64,000 nt of DNA from Sclerodactyla briareus (taxonomy: Eukaryota; Echinodermata; Holothuroidea; Dendrochirotida; Sclerodactylidae), in assembly GCA_026419785.1 (NCBI GenBank), contig JAODTK010005631.1:62001-126000 (forward strand), written 5' to 3'. The translations under genes and the position numbers were made by a program. Shown here piece by piece: positions 35,050 to 48,134 of the stretch. Position 1 is the first letter of the stretch; each line of letters opens with the position of its first letter. The notes under the pieces were generated by a model. That model did no database searches. It saw only the letters and a list, made by a program, of their open reading frames with translations, and was not told the DNA's origin.

Positions 35050-38000
35050 CTAGAATTGGGGGCGCCACTACAGGTGAGCGCGGTTGCCCCCAAGAATTCG
35101 GTCGGACCACGGTTCGTGACTCATACCTGCAGTGACTTAGCATTGGAAATTGACACCATATCTGCAAAATCGAGTCAACTGGATGGTTTCACGAAAATCT
35201 ACCACTTTCTTGTTGCCCATTACCGGTGGGATGGTGATACACGAATCAACATACCACCCACGTTCACCTCATCCATTCATATCCATCACCATTAATACTC
35301 TCTTGGCCTTGCCGCATGCCCTGTGCGCCTCTGTCTCCTGTCCAGTCTACCACTACTCACCCCCGTCTTCTTCTCTATCTTCTAATATATGTTACAAATT
35401 AATCGATAAATTGACGGTTGTCTGTTGTGTGTTTTTCCGATGTAGCGCTCCTTGCTGCTCCTTCGATCAACATCATCAGGGTGGCGATTGGAACACTACA
35501 ATCTGAGCGGAGTGCAGCCATAAGATGGCGCGGAGCGTACAAGAAAACTGTTGGCGCTACAAGCTACGCCATAAAAAGGGCGGAAAGCGTTTGACCTGCA
35601 GGTTGCATGTACCAGCCTTGAAATATGGACGTCAGAAAGGCCTATGCAAATTTTCCAATGATGACAAAATGTTTTGTGAAAGATGGAACCAGCTCTCAGC
35701 TATTAATCATATCATATGGGCTAATATTCAAGAATCATAATGATACAAGAATCATGATCTGCAGTTTTGCAATGTCCACCTCGTGCTCCTCATCCATTCA
35801 TGCCCCTTACCAATTATATATTTCCTAGCCATTCTATTCTACTGTGGATCTAAGTTGGCCAACGGGGGCCACAGCCCTCTCAAAGAAAGGCCAAAACATC
35901 AAGTGTCCGGAAAGGCGTAAAATTTCGCTTGCTTCCTGCGCTGTGGTGTTTCGGCCTTCACTCTGTGCACTTAAACCCCCAAGGAATTCTAGCAACCTTT
36001 CGAGATTTCAGCTAGCAATGTCTGCTTGCCACAGGAAGGAAATTTCCAATGCACCTATGATACGCATACAAGTAACTAGAAGAAGCCAAAAAGGCTTCGT
36101 GATTCCTTGACTGATCCTGACTTGATCAAACTGAGCGTTGTAAACTCCACATGCTTACAACATTTACGATAGGAATCATATAGCACTCAGTAGCAGATAC
36201 AGAGGGGGTACAGGAGGACCGGACCCCCCCCCCCCCCTTGGTGTCAGAACCTTCTGAAACACTAATGATTTATCAATTTGTGGATCCAGCTGGCCATTCT
36301 TTCTGTGGAGTCGCCCCCTCCCCCCCCCCCCCCCGCCCCCCCCCCCCCCCCACTTTCCCCGCTTTGTGATGTCATCGCACTATTGTTGGCTCTCTGTGCG
36401 TGTGCGGCGATGGTATTTCCCCCTTTGGAATTATATTCCCAAAAATAAAATTATTTAAATAACATTTTAAAACACGTTATTTTTTTAGGGGTAAGGTGAG
36501 GTGTCACACTATCATGGGATAACGTGTATCGTGATACATATATCTGTCGCATATAGGATATCTTCCGTGTGAACTCCGGAAATTTAGCGCACTTTACCGG
36601 CTCTCGTTTACTCATTGTACATCCACCTCATACTGCAGAGTCCCAGACGCAAATATGTGAGTATACACGCATCTATCATTTGCTATATAGCCAATGGTAT
36701 CTTCATTCGCCTCAAAGCTTACACAACTCGGCTGTCTTCTACATCTCAGAAGACCCATGATTGAATTTCTCTCTCGAGTTTTTCTTCATTGTAAAAGGGT
36801 TAATACATTGTAGTATAAACAAGAGATGGCGCGAAAAAGACATATATCCCCGGCGAAATTTCGTGGAGAATCATATTATAGTTGAGAGAACAGTATCAAC
36901 ACTAAACTGTCTGAGGCTGATTTGAGTGATGGAAGTTATTTCAAAACCGTATTTGACCGACCTTTTCATGAATGTGGTGCATTTTGCGAGTCCCATGGCC
37001 GCCTTTACGACCGTGGCTCATGGAGAAGTCGTATGTTAGTGTGTAAATTAAGTACGCATGGTCTTATAACAGCTCGTTTTACTTATGCAGTGGATTAATA
37101 GCCACCAACTTTTAGACGAATTGGGCGAAGGTGGATATTCGAACCAACGCCGGAAGGAACTAATTCACTCAGCACCAAATCGCATCTTAGGTCAGGTGAA
37201 AATTATTTTCAAAATAGAATGAGTGAGAAGTGTGCTATATTTCTCCATATTGGATCCAAGGCCACCTGGAAATGAAATCAATTAGAACCCTCACACAGCC
37301 TACCAGCAATCCCCCCCACCCCCCCCAATAAAATCACCGAGCCCCACCCCCACTAAATAAATTCTGCCTACGCCACTAGTTTGGACCCCCCTTTCAAAAA
37401 CCCTACATCAGACCCAGGGAGCAGGGTGCGCCTCCGTACCCATTGTTTACTTCATGGTAGGACCCTTACCGATTGGAAAAATTAGAAGAGGACTATTGCT
37501 TAAGGGTAGCATTGTAGTGTGAAGCTATATAGCTATTGTTGGATGCTTATACACTCGAACTTCATATATTTGCACCTGGGTCCTTTGAATAATTAGGCGG
37601 ATGGACAACAATGAAAAGCAGTGAAGACTCGCGTGCCAAGTGCACAGTTTTCGATGATTCAACACTGGAGAAGTCATATATTCCATCACGCAGGTCCCTC
37701 CCTAATCAGTCGATTAACCACGAAATATGTCGAATACAGTATAAGCGAAATTGGGGGAAGAAATGCACTAGCGTCCCTTTCAACCAAATTATTGATGGTG
37801 ACCGCCCATTCATGGTAGACGGATATGAGCACCCCATAGGGAGGCCCCCCCTTACCATCGGGAGCCTGAGTGGGTATGTGCAAAAATGTACCGAACCTCG
37901 ACGAAGGCCTCGTGCCACGGCGGGCTATCTATATCCAACCTTAATTATAATAGCAGCATTTTCTATGCCGAAACTAAAGATTTCTGCAGCACATGGGCGC

Positions 38001-38285
38001 CTTGTGAGGTCAACACAACAACAAGATTGAGGGGGGGGGATTGAATCCAATGAAGATATATTGAAAAAACGCAAGTTCCTGACAGAGGGGTAGTGAGATT
38101 CGGTTTGTTAATATCTTCGATCGGTCCTCCCCAAAAGCAATTTTTTTGAAGAAAAAATAAGACATTCGAGAGAAAATTTGAAAATAAAGTGAATGAAAAA
38201 TGGTATAGGACGTCGTGGGGGTAGGGTGAGGAGAAAAAATGTTGGATGGCCATTTTTCGCTGGAGCCAAGTTGGACCCCTCTCTT
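35050..38285. other. No gene recognised
   Basis: Several open frames of 60-140 codons (for example plus 37,611-38,030 and 35,844-36,110) have no family resemblance and overlap frames on the other strand. C runs lie at about 36,225-36,237 and 36,314-36,350 (interrupted by one G). A short repeat tail 'ccccccaataaaatcacc...gcctacgccacta' lies at 37,320-37,377. Confidence 0.4.
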
Positions 38286-38289
38286 TTGA

Positions 38290-38830
38290 AAATCCTGCAT
38301 CTTTGGTCTTTGAGGCTACCAAATTTCAACCTGATCGGACAGGCACTTCTGGAATTTAAAGTTACAAGATTTTCGGACTCTGCTCTCTTACTCGTTGGAC
38401 TTTTGTGCAGACCGCAAACGGGATCATGTACTTCCCCATGGAGAACCTACATACCAAGTATGAGCTCCATCCATCCAGGCGGGTCGAGTATTTCCTGTTA
38501 ACACGGTAAAATTTGCCAAATGATCAGTTTTCACAATTTTCCATTTTTCCCCAAAAGTGACTTCCGGTCCACACCAAAAACAATAGGGTCCCTGTACCCC
38601 CCATGAGAGAAACTGATGCCGAATTTTAACCTAATCAGTCCAGGCAGACGGGATCGTGTTAACAGATATAGACTTGGACCGCTCTTGACCTCAGATGACC
38701 TTTAACCTGACCCCAAAACAATAGAGATCATGTACTCGTAGGAGATCCACCACATATAACACGTATGAGCTTCATTCATCTGGGTGAAGTCGAGATATCG
38801 TGTCAACGAGCTAATAATGGACGACGCCAT
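38290..38830. repeat. Dispersed repeat, two units, with a DR1-like site
   Basis: Unit 1: accaaatttcaacctgatcgga, gggatcatgtact, accaagtatgagctccatcc and gggtcgagta. Unit 2: gccgaattttaacctaatcagtcca, atcgtgttaaca, ccccaaaacaatagagatcatgtact and acgtatgagcttcattcatc. Between the units tgacctttaacct at 38,696-38,708 is two nuclear-receptor-type half sites spaced by one base on the other strand (AGGTTA A AGGTCA). Same family as 27,120-27,600. Confidence 0.65.
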
Positions 38831-38834
38831 TTGC

Positions 38835-41800
38835 ACGATGCCCACGATTGCACATTCGTACGACAGGTTTGCGTAATAATCTTGGCATTGACATATTGAA
38901 GTCCGATATACCGTATCGACAGGGTATCGACGAGGGCGCATTATCTCCTTGCACCAGGTATTTCTTTTACCCTGTGAAACTGGCTCCAGCAGATGATGGG
39001 GCGTACGCATCTTCATTCAAGAAGCAATATATTGTTGAAACTTAGGAGAAGCCAAGAGGAGGTTATGCAGTAACGGCTGTGCGTGCGCGGTGTTTGTGTA
39101 TGTGTGTGTGTTTGTGGGGGGGGGGGGGGGGGAAGCTTTTTGTGGCACTTGACCCGGATTCGTTCCCTGCGGATATCTAACAAGCGCAAGCATTATCCGA
39201 GTTTATATGAGTAGGTAAAGGTTGCCCTATGGTGGAGTCAACCTTCATTTTTTTCGGTATAATTTGATGCACGTTCTAGGTCGTGGGATGTCAATGTTCG
39301 GAAGTTTCTCCACACGATATACGAGGAAGGGAATCACGTATGAAGTTTGAACCAAAAATGCAAGCAGCCGAAATCTGGACTTCCTCGCCAGAGCATAACT
39401 ATTTGCGATTGTGTGGGCGTGTGTGAAACGATAACGTTAAAACAAGTGTTTGTGAGGGGTTCATCCCTGGGTTTGTAGTTGGTCATATGGATTCCATGAT
39501 CCATATTGTTCGGGAGTCTGGTCCAAGAATTCATTTGTTGGTAACATAGGTAGAATCGGAACAGTTGTGACATGGCAGCTGCTGAATGCCAGTGAGGTTC
39601 ATTCCTGGATGTCGGTTCACAGTGTAACACAGTATAACCCTGGGTCTAGTCCAAAGTGCATCCGATTTGTTGTTTGCAAAAATAAGGCAAGGATCACCAG
39701 CATTGTTAGCAGTCTTGTTTATGGTGGTATTTTAACCCAACTTAACTACACTTTACGTTAAATGTTGCACTGGCCATGCGTCCAATGGTCGAGAATGTGT
39801 TTCTTTTTTTTTTCCTTTTTTTTCCGTAATATCCATATAGTGAATTCTGGAACCCCACACCCACGACCAGGTATTACCTGGGACTAGACGCGAGGGCGAA
39901 AATTTCATGAAGTTCTACAACTGATTACCACATGTAGGTTATTGGATCCGGAAACATATAAAATCGTAAACGAAGCAAAATATCGATCTTATTGATGAAG
40001 AAATAGTATGGCCGAAAACGAGCTTTCCGAACGCACTCAGCACACAAAGTTCCATGATACACTCGGAGAAAAGGCCTCCCTGATACATCTGCATAACGTA
40101 AAATTAGTTTTCATCAGAGGATTTTCGTTTTTTTCAATTGAATAGATTGAAGTGGAAGAAGAGACGCGGCAGCAAGTAGAAGGGACCGTAGAAAACGCTA
40201 ATCTAAGAGTATGGTTTCTAGAGACATCCGCGGGAAATCTTTCAACGGAACTGTTGACGAAGCAGTGCATGCCAGGGCCTACATTACGGACGGTCAAAGA
40301 GGTCAGCGAAAAGAAGAGATTATCAGGGGAGGAAGCCTCCAATACGCATAACCGCATGTGCCTTTTCTGAACAGGGTGGCTCCAGTCAAGTCCAACCTAA
40401 AAAGTATATGTACAACATAAAACATACATTTTCTGTGTCAGGTCCGCCCCTCTCTCCAACCCCAATACATTGACATCGACTCTCAGCTATTACTCACCAT
40501 AGAGGGTGTATCATAAGCATTCAATGAGTTCCATTACAACGGCACATGTATATTCCTCGGGTATTGGTCAACATTCGAAATCTCACGATTTCCGCTCTCT
40601 TCGACGACGTGAATAATTTTTTGGAAATCGCCGTCTATTACATCATCAAACACTGTTGTTTCTTCTGTGCACTTCTTGATGAACCACAATATTTCGCCAT
40701 TACAGGAACAAGTAAAATGGTTGCTTCATTTTTGAGAGTCTTTTTCAATCATCGAGAAATTGCTATATGTTTTGAATCACAATCGAATTCACAGCCTAAA
40801 CAGAAAACAGGAAACCGATATAGAAAGGCCCCTTCCTCCTCCAAATACGTATGCCATGTGGTTCTATCGTTCGTTATGATGTTTTTCTATGAACCATCTC
40901 GAATCATATCCCTCAAGTAACGCTCCGTGTTATTTGAACCAACTATGGACATCCAGTAATCTCGATCGTTTTGGACAGTTCACATACGGTCACGATATAG
41001 AGTCTCCAATATACAATGGACGACCCGCGAAAGCGTTGAATGTGGATGGCGCGCTATTGCTCATAAGCCACTGGCCCATGCTTTCCAGTCCTCTGTGCCT
41101 TTGTCCGACTAACCCCCCCCCCCCACCAATTGGAACCATCTCGGTTTAACAGTGCATTGCTATTTCCCATATTCACAGATGCTGGTTACCACAGCAACGA
41201 ATGCTATCGTGAACATTGTGTTAGTTAGGAACTATCCACTGTAAGAGTACCTTATGATGACCCATGGCTGCTGGGTGGTTCCTCTCAATGAGCGCAATCA
41301 CCAAGGTTTGTCTTTGTGTTGTGCATCGGGGTGTGTATGTGTGTACGTATGTGCGTGTGTGTGTGCGTCCGCGAGTTCGATCGTCAGATCTCCGTGAGGT
41401 TTGTGATGATTGTTCGCAGATATCTTCAGTTTGACCAAACATGTTTAAATTTTGCACATGCCTGAATAGTCACGCATTGCATACTGTCTCTCAAAATTAG
41501 GCAAACTTATCAGACTTGTTGAAATTCAGGAGAAAAAAAAAAACAATTGGGGCTAAATTCCTCTTTTGCCGGAATCTCACTATTTCCCAAGATGATTGCT
41601 GATTCCATTGTTGAGACTGTTTCAATTTTGTAACAAGGTGAAAGGCCCAAATTAAATTTTGCTCAAGCAATCAGCCGAAAATTTCCAAGAAATGTGGATT
41701 TCAGGTGGAGAAAATCCTGGCCATTTCCACAACTCTGAAAATATTGAGATTGGAAACTGATGGTAGGATTAAGAAGAAAAAGGCCATTTTTAACGCTCCC

Positions 41801-42740
41801 TACGGAGGTCAATCAGCAAACTCGGGATTCGACCACTTCATCGGAACCTGGAGGAGTGGAAGATTCATGTCCTGGCCAACGTGACTATACTCAGAGCTGA
41901 CCAACGAGGCCAATCGCAAATATCTAGGAACGAACCCCGACCTCATGCACAATCCACTGCAATGGAGCGAAATAATGGAGTGAAGTCCAAGATTTCGCCC
42001 ATCGCAAATGTGAGTACAGCCTAACTCTACCGCTCCCTTGTTTTAATCAAGAAGGGACCTGCGAAATTGACCGCAGCTCTAGCGAAATCGATCAGAGGCA
42101 CATGACTCTTATGCCATGATCTGCGTGGCTGCCTGGAACATCGGCCGTCAACATCTAAAACATTCTCGTTCCCCCCCCAACCTCTTCTAATTTCCTCTCT
42201 AAACGCTACTAGCCAATACGACTCGACTTAACTATCAATTTCGTTATTACCTACTCTTCCTAGGCAGTATGATCAGATATCTCGCATCGACGATCTGTTC
42301 CAGTGCGAGGAATTCCTCGGTATATGCCTTGCGTTGTTCACCTCTCACGATACGTCTCTTCGACAACCTTCCGGAGCTCTTCGGAGCAAGCGCGCCTAGC
42401 CTGTCTTTCGTTCGTCCTCCGAAGGCCTACAGTTGTTCAGAAAGTGGAACACACCTGTTTGGGTTCTTGTTAGCCTAATCCAGCTGGAATAGCGGTCTTG
42501 GTGCATTTACCACGTTTCTCTCAATACACTTTGATCTCGGGTGAGTGCCTTCTTCGATCTTGTTGCTCGGTCACTACGATTCGTTTCGCTCTAACCAATC
42601 TAGCGAATCTAGCGGATCCCCCCTCGTCACAATGTCCGCTGTTCCATTGCGCTGGATTGGAATTTTCTTGGATTTCTCTGAACTCGGTGGGGCCACGACT
42701 GCTTGAACTCATTCTATTCGACCATAAATGTATGTCTCAA
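38835..42740. other. No gene recognised
   Basis: A plus frame at 40,152-40,370 follows an acceptor-like tttttttcaattgaatag and is hydrophilic, and a minus frame across 42,712-42,280 has charged helix-like stretches (RRACSEELRKVVEE) with stops. Neither has recognisable homology. A C run lies at 41,110-41,123 and a purine-rich stretch at 41,530-41,545. Confidence 0.35.
39098..39132. repeat. (TG)n followed by poly(G)
   Basis: tgtgtgtgtgtttgt then 17 G. Parallel to 33,737-33,794. Confidence 0.9.
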
Positions 42741-42749
42741 TAGATGTTC

Positions 42750-43620
42750 CACATAATGGGGCCCGCAGGGCCCCAGTTACCTGGCCATGGGTCCTAAATC
42801 CCTGGGCACCCTGAAGGTACAGCTATTAGACCATCATATGACTGAACATCACTGTGCACATAATTTCGTAGGAGATACAAGATTTTGCAGTATTTCATAT
42901 GATGGGCCCTAAGGCCCAAACTGGGCTTTGAGCCCAAAATCCCCGAACACCCCAATGGCCCGCTCCCAAGGACCATTACTTGTAAATCCAAACTTGTGGG
43001 AGGAGATGCATTTCAAGTATACCGTTGTGTGAAATTTCATAAAATGAGCCCACGGGCCAAGTGGGACTAGACCAGCAAAAAATTCCTGAACACCCCAAGG
43101 TACGGTTGTTAGACAATCATTATGACCGACTGCAGCACTGTTCACTGAAATTCGTAAGAGGGAAGCATTTTTTGCGTAATTTCAGCTATTAGACTATTGG
43201 GCCTTGAGCACAAAATCCCCGACAGCCCCCCTATGGCCCTCCACCCAAGGACCATTACATGTAACTTTTAAAAACATCAATTGAATCTTGGTGAGAGATG
43301 CATTTCAAGTACTTTTATGTGAAATTTGTATAAAAAAATGGGCCCTCGGGCCCAAGTGGGACCTTGGACCGAAATTCCTGAACACCCCGAAGGTACGGCT
43401 GTTAGACCATCATTATGAACATAGCACTGTGCATCAAAATTTGTAGGAGGAGATACATTTTGAAATTTCACATATATGGCCTATACTGCCCCTTTAATGC
43501 CTTTGACCTCGACCTTCTCAAGGTCAAACATGTTCCATGGGTCCAATAACATTGTGTCCAAGTTTGGTCGACATCCGTCGCAAATGACTGATTGGGAGCC
43601 AAAAAGGCAATTTGTTGACA
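42750..43620. repeat. Alternating half-monomer tandem repeat
   Basis: Five half-units of about 140 bp alternate A-B-A-B-A, starting near 42,803, 42,943, 43,086, 43,222 and 43,378. Type A has caccc-gaaggtacggctgttagaccatcat and gtaggaggagataca. Type B has ccccaatggcccgctcccaaggaccattac and gaggagatgcatttcaagta. Each half ends with gaaattt-at-a-atgggccc. The array leads into a tail with gacctcgaccttctcaaggtcaaac, tgtccaagtttggtcgacatccgtcgcaa and then the GATA microsatellite. Minus-strand frames here are repeat artefacts. Confidence 0.75.
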
Positions 43621-43624
43621 CACT

Positions 43625-43709
43625 GGATAGATAGATAGATAGATGATAGATAGATAGATAGATAGATGATAGATAGATAGATGATAGATAGATAGATAGA
43701 TAGATAGAG
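43625..43709. repeat. (GATA)n microsatellite
   Basis: About 85 bases of GATA with three gatgata interruptions. It sits exactly at the end of the half-monomer repeat, so it is probably the repeat's 3' tail that expanded. Confidence 0.95.
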
Positions 43710-43739
43710 TGACTCAATTCCCATAGCTCAACCAGCATA

Positions 43740-46700
43740 GCTGGTTTGAGCTAAAAATGTTCGGGAGCGCTACGCGCCAACCAATGGTGGCGTCCCGCTC
43801 AGATTGTAGACTACTTCTACTCCCACCCAACTCCAACTGACGTGCCCACCCCCAGTGTCCCCAGAATAAGACGACTACTACTTTAGATGCAAACTAAGCA
43901 TCGTTAGTACCCGCTCGTAGATCTGAGAGTACCTTGAGCAAACATTTCAAGCTCTGCCTCTGCGCCATCCGCTAGTGGTAACGGGCCTCTATCAAACACC
44001 CGCTGCTACAGTGGTGATACCCAGGTCGCATACACACTGTTGGGGGACATTTTTTGGCAAATTTCTTCTATATATGAAGGCCGGGTTAAGTCGACAAACG
44101 CAGCATGGCAATCGGCAAACTCAGCATGGTAGTCGACAAAAAATGGGTACACCCCCAAAAGGAATGGTCTGGCGATGCCCCCTGAAGATGTTGCCGTAAT
44201 TGTAGTAAGTTATAACGTTACCGGTGCCGCGTCCCCGGTGAACACTGGAATCGCCACTCTCTTCCATCCAGTTGTTATTCACATTCTTTGTGGCCCATCG
44301 TGGGTGACCTGTTGACCCCTGGCTCCGCACTCGTCTCCGTGAGCCGTGAGTCTCCGTGGAGTTTATTGGCTCCCCGTAATCCAGGGGCGTACCCAGAAAT
44401 TTAAATTGGGGGGGGGGGCTGTAATATGATGCATCATTACGTTATACTTTGCATATCCTATGATCCATAACGGCCCAACCTATATAACATTATTATGCGT
44501 ATTAATCCAATCACTGTTGGCCATCGCATTAATCTATTAGCCAATCAGCATTCAGCTAGATTGGTGATTGCTGTGTGCTTCTAGAGAAGCGCCCTTTTTG
44601 GTTTAGCCTTCAAGCGTCCACAAGGATGCCCGGTTGTATTTTGTAAATTTTAGTTTTAGTTGAGTTTAAAATGGTCCATCCAAATTACAACCCTTTTTAG
44701 ACCCTTTTTTAATGTGCGTAAAGCACATCCACCATTTAGGGGCGGCTAGCACATACGAGGGGGCCAGAGCCACCGCGCGAGACCGAAGTGCAACTAGAAT
44801 TAGTGAGATAACACATGAATGGAGGACGATTTGACCATTAGTACGCGTGATTTTTCACAGGGTGTAAGCCAGGGGCCAATAGCAACCTCTGTTAATTTGG
44901 GCTATGTATGTTTTTCACCAGTGGACATTTCCCGTGTTTCTCGTAAGGGGGAATGGATCCCTCGACCTCATGAGCCTGAACCCTAGCTAATAGTGCTTTG
45001 AAAAGCATATTATTTCCTAGCAGGGTTGTCGATCCTTTTTTTGAAGGGGGGGGGGGGGGTACCCATCGAATGCCATGAGCATCTACGCGGAGCGCCATCG
45101 TTCGTTGGCGCGAAGCACAACCCAGACTTTTTCATATTTCCCGTTTCCCCAGATCGACGGAAGCAGCACTTGCCAGGCTCAATACCCCATTACAGTTTGA
45201 TTTGAGAAGACAGCATTGATACATACTAAGATGATTTGCCGATAATCACACATTGTATTCTTAGGACATTTCCTACTCTGGCTTTGCTTGCTGGGTCAGG
45301 GGTCTTCGAACGTCCCTGTGGGATCGAAGGGAAAAGCCATAGCTAACGGGACCATTCCAATCTGGAGCAGAAAATGTGTACCCTAAATTTCCAAGTCAGT
45401 TCATCGGAAACTACCGGCGCGCGAACGCGGGAGTTTTTTTTCAGGTTTTTCGGGCATTTCACCGAAAGTCTTTCTTTCATGTGTCTTTTCCTTCCCAAAA
45501 TTCCCAAGAATTTTCGCCCGAATTCCTCATCTCAGAAAAATGGGGAGAGGGAGAGGGGGGCAGTCTGCCCTGAAGGCTTCTGAAATTATTCGAGTGAACC
45601 CAAAATGATTCGAAGCATTAAATCGATATTCAGCCTGAGAAAAAACGCCGTTGCGCGCAGAGCCGTGAAAAAGTATGCACCTTTGGCTATTTTTCGATTT
45701 AAATTCGAGAACTCGATGAAACGACGAGTAATCCTTCGATTTCGGCCCTAGTCGTGTCAAGATCTTCACCATAGACTTAAGACAACTTCCAAACGCGATT
45801 ATTGTTTGGTTAGACAATTTGATCAGTTTAGGTGATACAAAAATCGCCTATTTTTTTATACGGTCCGAAAAGTGGGCGGGGACAAACAATACATTATACC
45901 TCCCCCCCCCCCCACTTGAGGGGGGGGGGATATGTCCGTCCCCCACCTGTTGACCGCATGCCTTCACCTAATATTAACAAAAGGTGCTCATAATGACCAC
46001 AGTGTTCCCAAAACAGTAACATACGCTACACTGTGCGAACGCTATATTACAGCAACCGTTTGGGTCTCGATGAGAACAATAGAATAACCTAATTTGGATA
46101 ACGTCTTTGGACACTTCACCCACCCTCGACAAAACGTTGCATTAAACAGCATTCGGTGGTTTTCTTTTTTCGCGGCCAAACCCATAGTGGTGAAGCCGCC
46201 CCCCCCCCCCTGTTGCGCCGCCCTGGGTACGCGTTAACTCTTGGGTACACTCTTGGGCACGATCATTGGCCTGCGTTTCCCTTACCTTTGTTTGTTTAAC
46301 AACTACACAAATCGTGACCGTGATCTTCTCGTCTTCACGAAAAAGTGACCTTCCTTCGACTTCACAGTTTGGTTGCTTTGATTCACAGTGTAGCTGACTG
46401 CCATTACGGCTTGACACTGACACTATGATCCACTACCTCTATCAGTGAACAGAAAGATGCAACCCTGTGGGCGGTCTTGGAGTCATGGTATTCTCCAATT
46501 GACACAACATTTTACAGGCTCAAAGCAAGGAATTTGGGTCGATCCGTCATTAATATTTGAACTTTTCGACACATAACCTTGAACATGTTGTGGGGTGCTA
46601 GATGGGAGTTGGGGGGCCGAGCCCGTGGCTACGCCACGCCGCGTAATAAGCATATAGCTCAAGGGCGTACGATCGGTCAACGACGACACGGTGATTTAGG

Positions 46701-47100
46701 GTCACCAGCAGGGTTATTCCTTGTTCTCCCCGGCTCGGTGCGATCTGTGGCTGTAAGTCCTGTATCATGGCTTCCGTGTTGCAAAATTCCCCATTACGCC
46801 TCGATACTAACTGTGGGCGTTAGGAAACTCTGTGTCTATACAATCTATTCATTTTTTTTTCCGGTGACTGTCAATCCGCGTATTCAGCGTCCGAAAATAT
46901 CCGTCGTCATTCACTCCGTAGCCGTGGTCTGCGTATTACTACAATAGCCTTGTAACGGCTGCCGGACCAGTGTCCGCACTGGTTAGCGGATTATGATAGC
47001 CGATGCCGGAGGAATCCATAGGAAAATATCCCGCTCTGCTTGCCACTTTTCTTGCGTGGAGATGTTCTAGAAAAGTGAACGGGAAACTCGAAGTTGTGTA
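43740..47100. other. Unassigned, with several poly(G)/poly(C)-bearing repeat edges
   Basis: G or C runs at 44,408-44,419, 45,047-45,059, 45,901-45,915, 45,920-45,929 and 46,199-46,210. The edge at 44,383 reads aggggcgtacccagaaattt; that at 46,220 has ccctgggtacgcg, which is its complement. Around 46,616 gagcccgtggctacgccac is another repeat phrase. No protein-family frame. Confidence 0.45.
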
Positions 47101-47109
47101 GTGAATCAT

Positions 47110-47400
47110 TGCCATATTTGTAACGATATCAATCTTTTGGTATTTAACTTAACACCTTGTCCTTGAACAGCTGAAGTACACACCATCGCAGAATTCCGAC
47201 AAGCCAGGCACTACCAAAGTGGGTGGTTATAACAAGAAGAACACAAATTTGTGTCAGTGATTACTTGACATATGTTTGTAACAATATGTACTGTAACTTC
47301 TGTAACAGCTTTCGGAACCAGTCCTTGAACAAACTTGAAGATACACACCTTGTTTCGAAATTTCCGAAATGGCAATCATGTCACAGTCACTGTGTGTTAT
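47110..47400. repeat. Imperfect direct repeat, two units
   Basis: 'ccttgtccttgaacagctgaagtacacacc' near 47,155 and 'ccagtccttgaacaaacttgaagatacacacc' near 47,319, each preceded by taacgatat/taacaatat and followed by a ga-attccgac / aatttccgaa stretch. Units are about 165 bp apart. Non-coding. Confidence 0.45.
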
Positions 47401-48083
47401 AAAATTGACTGTTGGGTGCGTGCTTGACTAGAACATTGACTGGCTTCCATCGTTGTAGGCTCCCAAGTGAGAGGTTGATGGGTGGGGCACAATTGAAAAT
47501 GCCAGGAAGAAATGGTTGTAGTACTAATGGTAATAATCTTACACAGTTGAACAAATAAATTCATGAAATCATTAGTGACACATAGGACAATTTCACTTAG
47601 CTGTAGCACTCAAAGTCCCCGTAGTCCACATCCGTTACTATGTCTCCTAACGGACGTCGACCACCTCCAAAAATTAAATAATCATATCTGACGCTATCAC
47701 GAAAGCATTAGGCTAGTATTCCATAGAGCAGAAGTGATTATTGCGGAACGGCAGCACATTGAAAAAAAAATATTTTGAATACTTCATTCGTCGAAACACA
47801 TAATAAAAACACAGAGCAAACTGCAGTGCTTAGTCGAATCCTCTCAATCCGAGTCCGAGTAGTAATCAGTTATCCGGTCCGATCGAGTCATTGGCTTCCG
47901 AAGTTGAGTAGTCAGCGTCAAAATGTCCGGGTCCAGTCCTGATGTCACTTATGTGGAGATTTTTTGTGACCTGTACGTCCACAAACATAATTGGTTAATA
48001 ATCTTAACAACCGCTGTATCGCGTGCTACCAAGGCAATGTTTCCGCGGCGGCCAGGGCTCTACAATAACAATGCAATGGCGGC

Positions 48084-48084
<1 letters not shown>

Positions 48085-48131
<47 letters not shown>
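48085..48131. repeat. Poly(A), 47 bases
   Basis: Pure A run preceded by caatgcaatggcggcc. It could be the 3' tail of a plus-strand retroposed sequence, but nothing recognisable precedes it. Confidence 0.95.
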
Positions 48132-48133
<2 letters not shown>

Positions 48134-48134
48134 G

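Noticed and set aside
37611-38030. 139-codon plus-strand frame
   Set aside because: No recognisable family and open minus frames over the same bases; left as unassigned.
40152-40370. Hydrophilic 72-codon frame after an acceptor-like site
   Set aside because: Plausible exon border, but an equally long antisense frame and no homology known to me; too weak to list as a gene.
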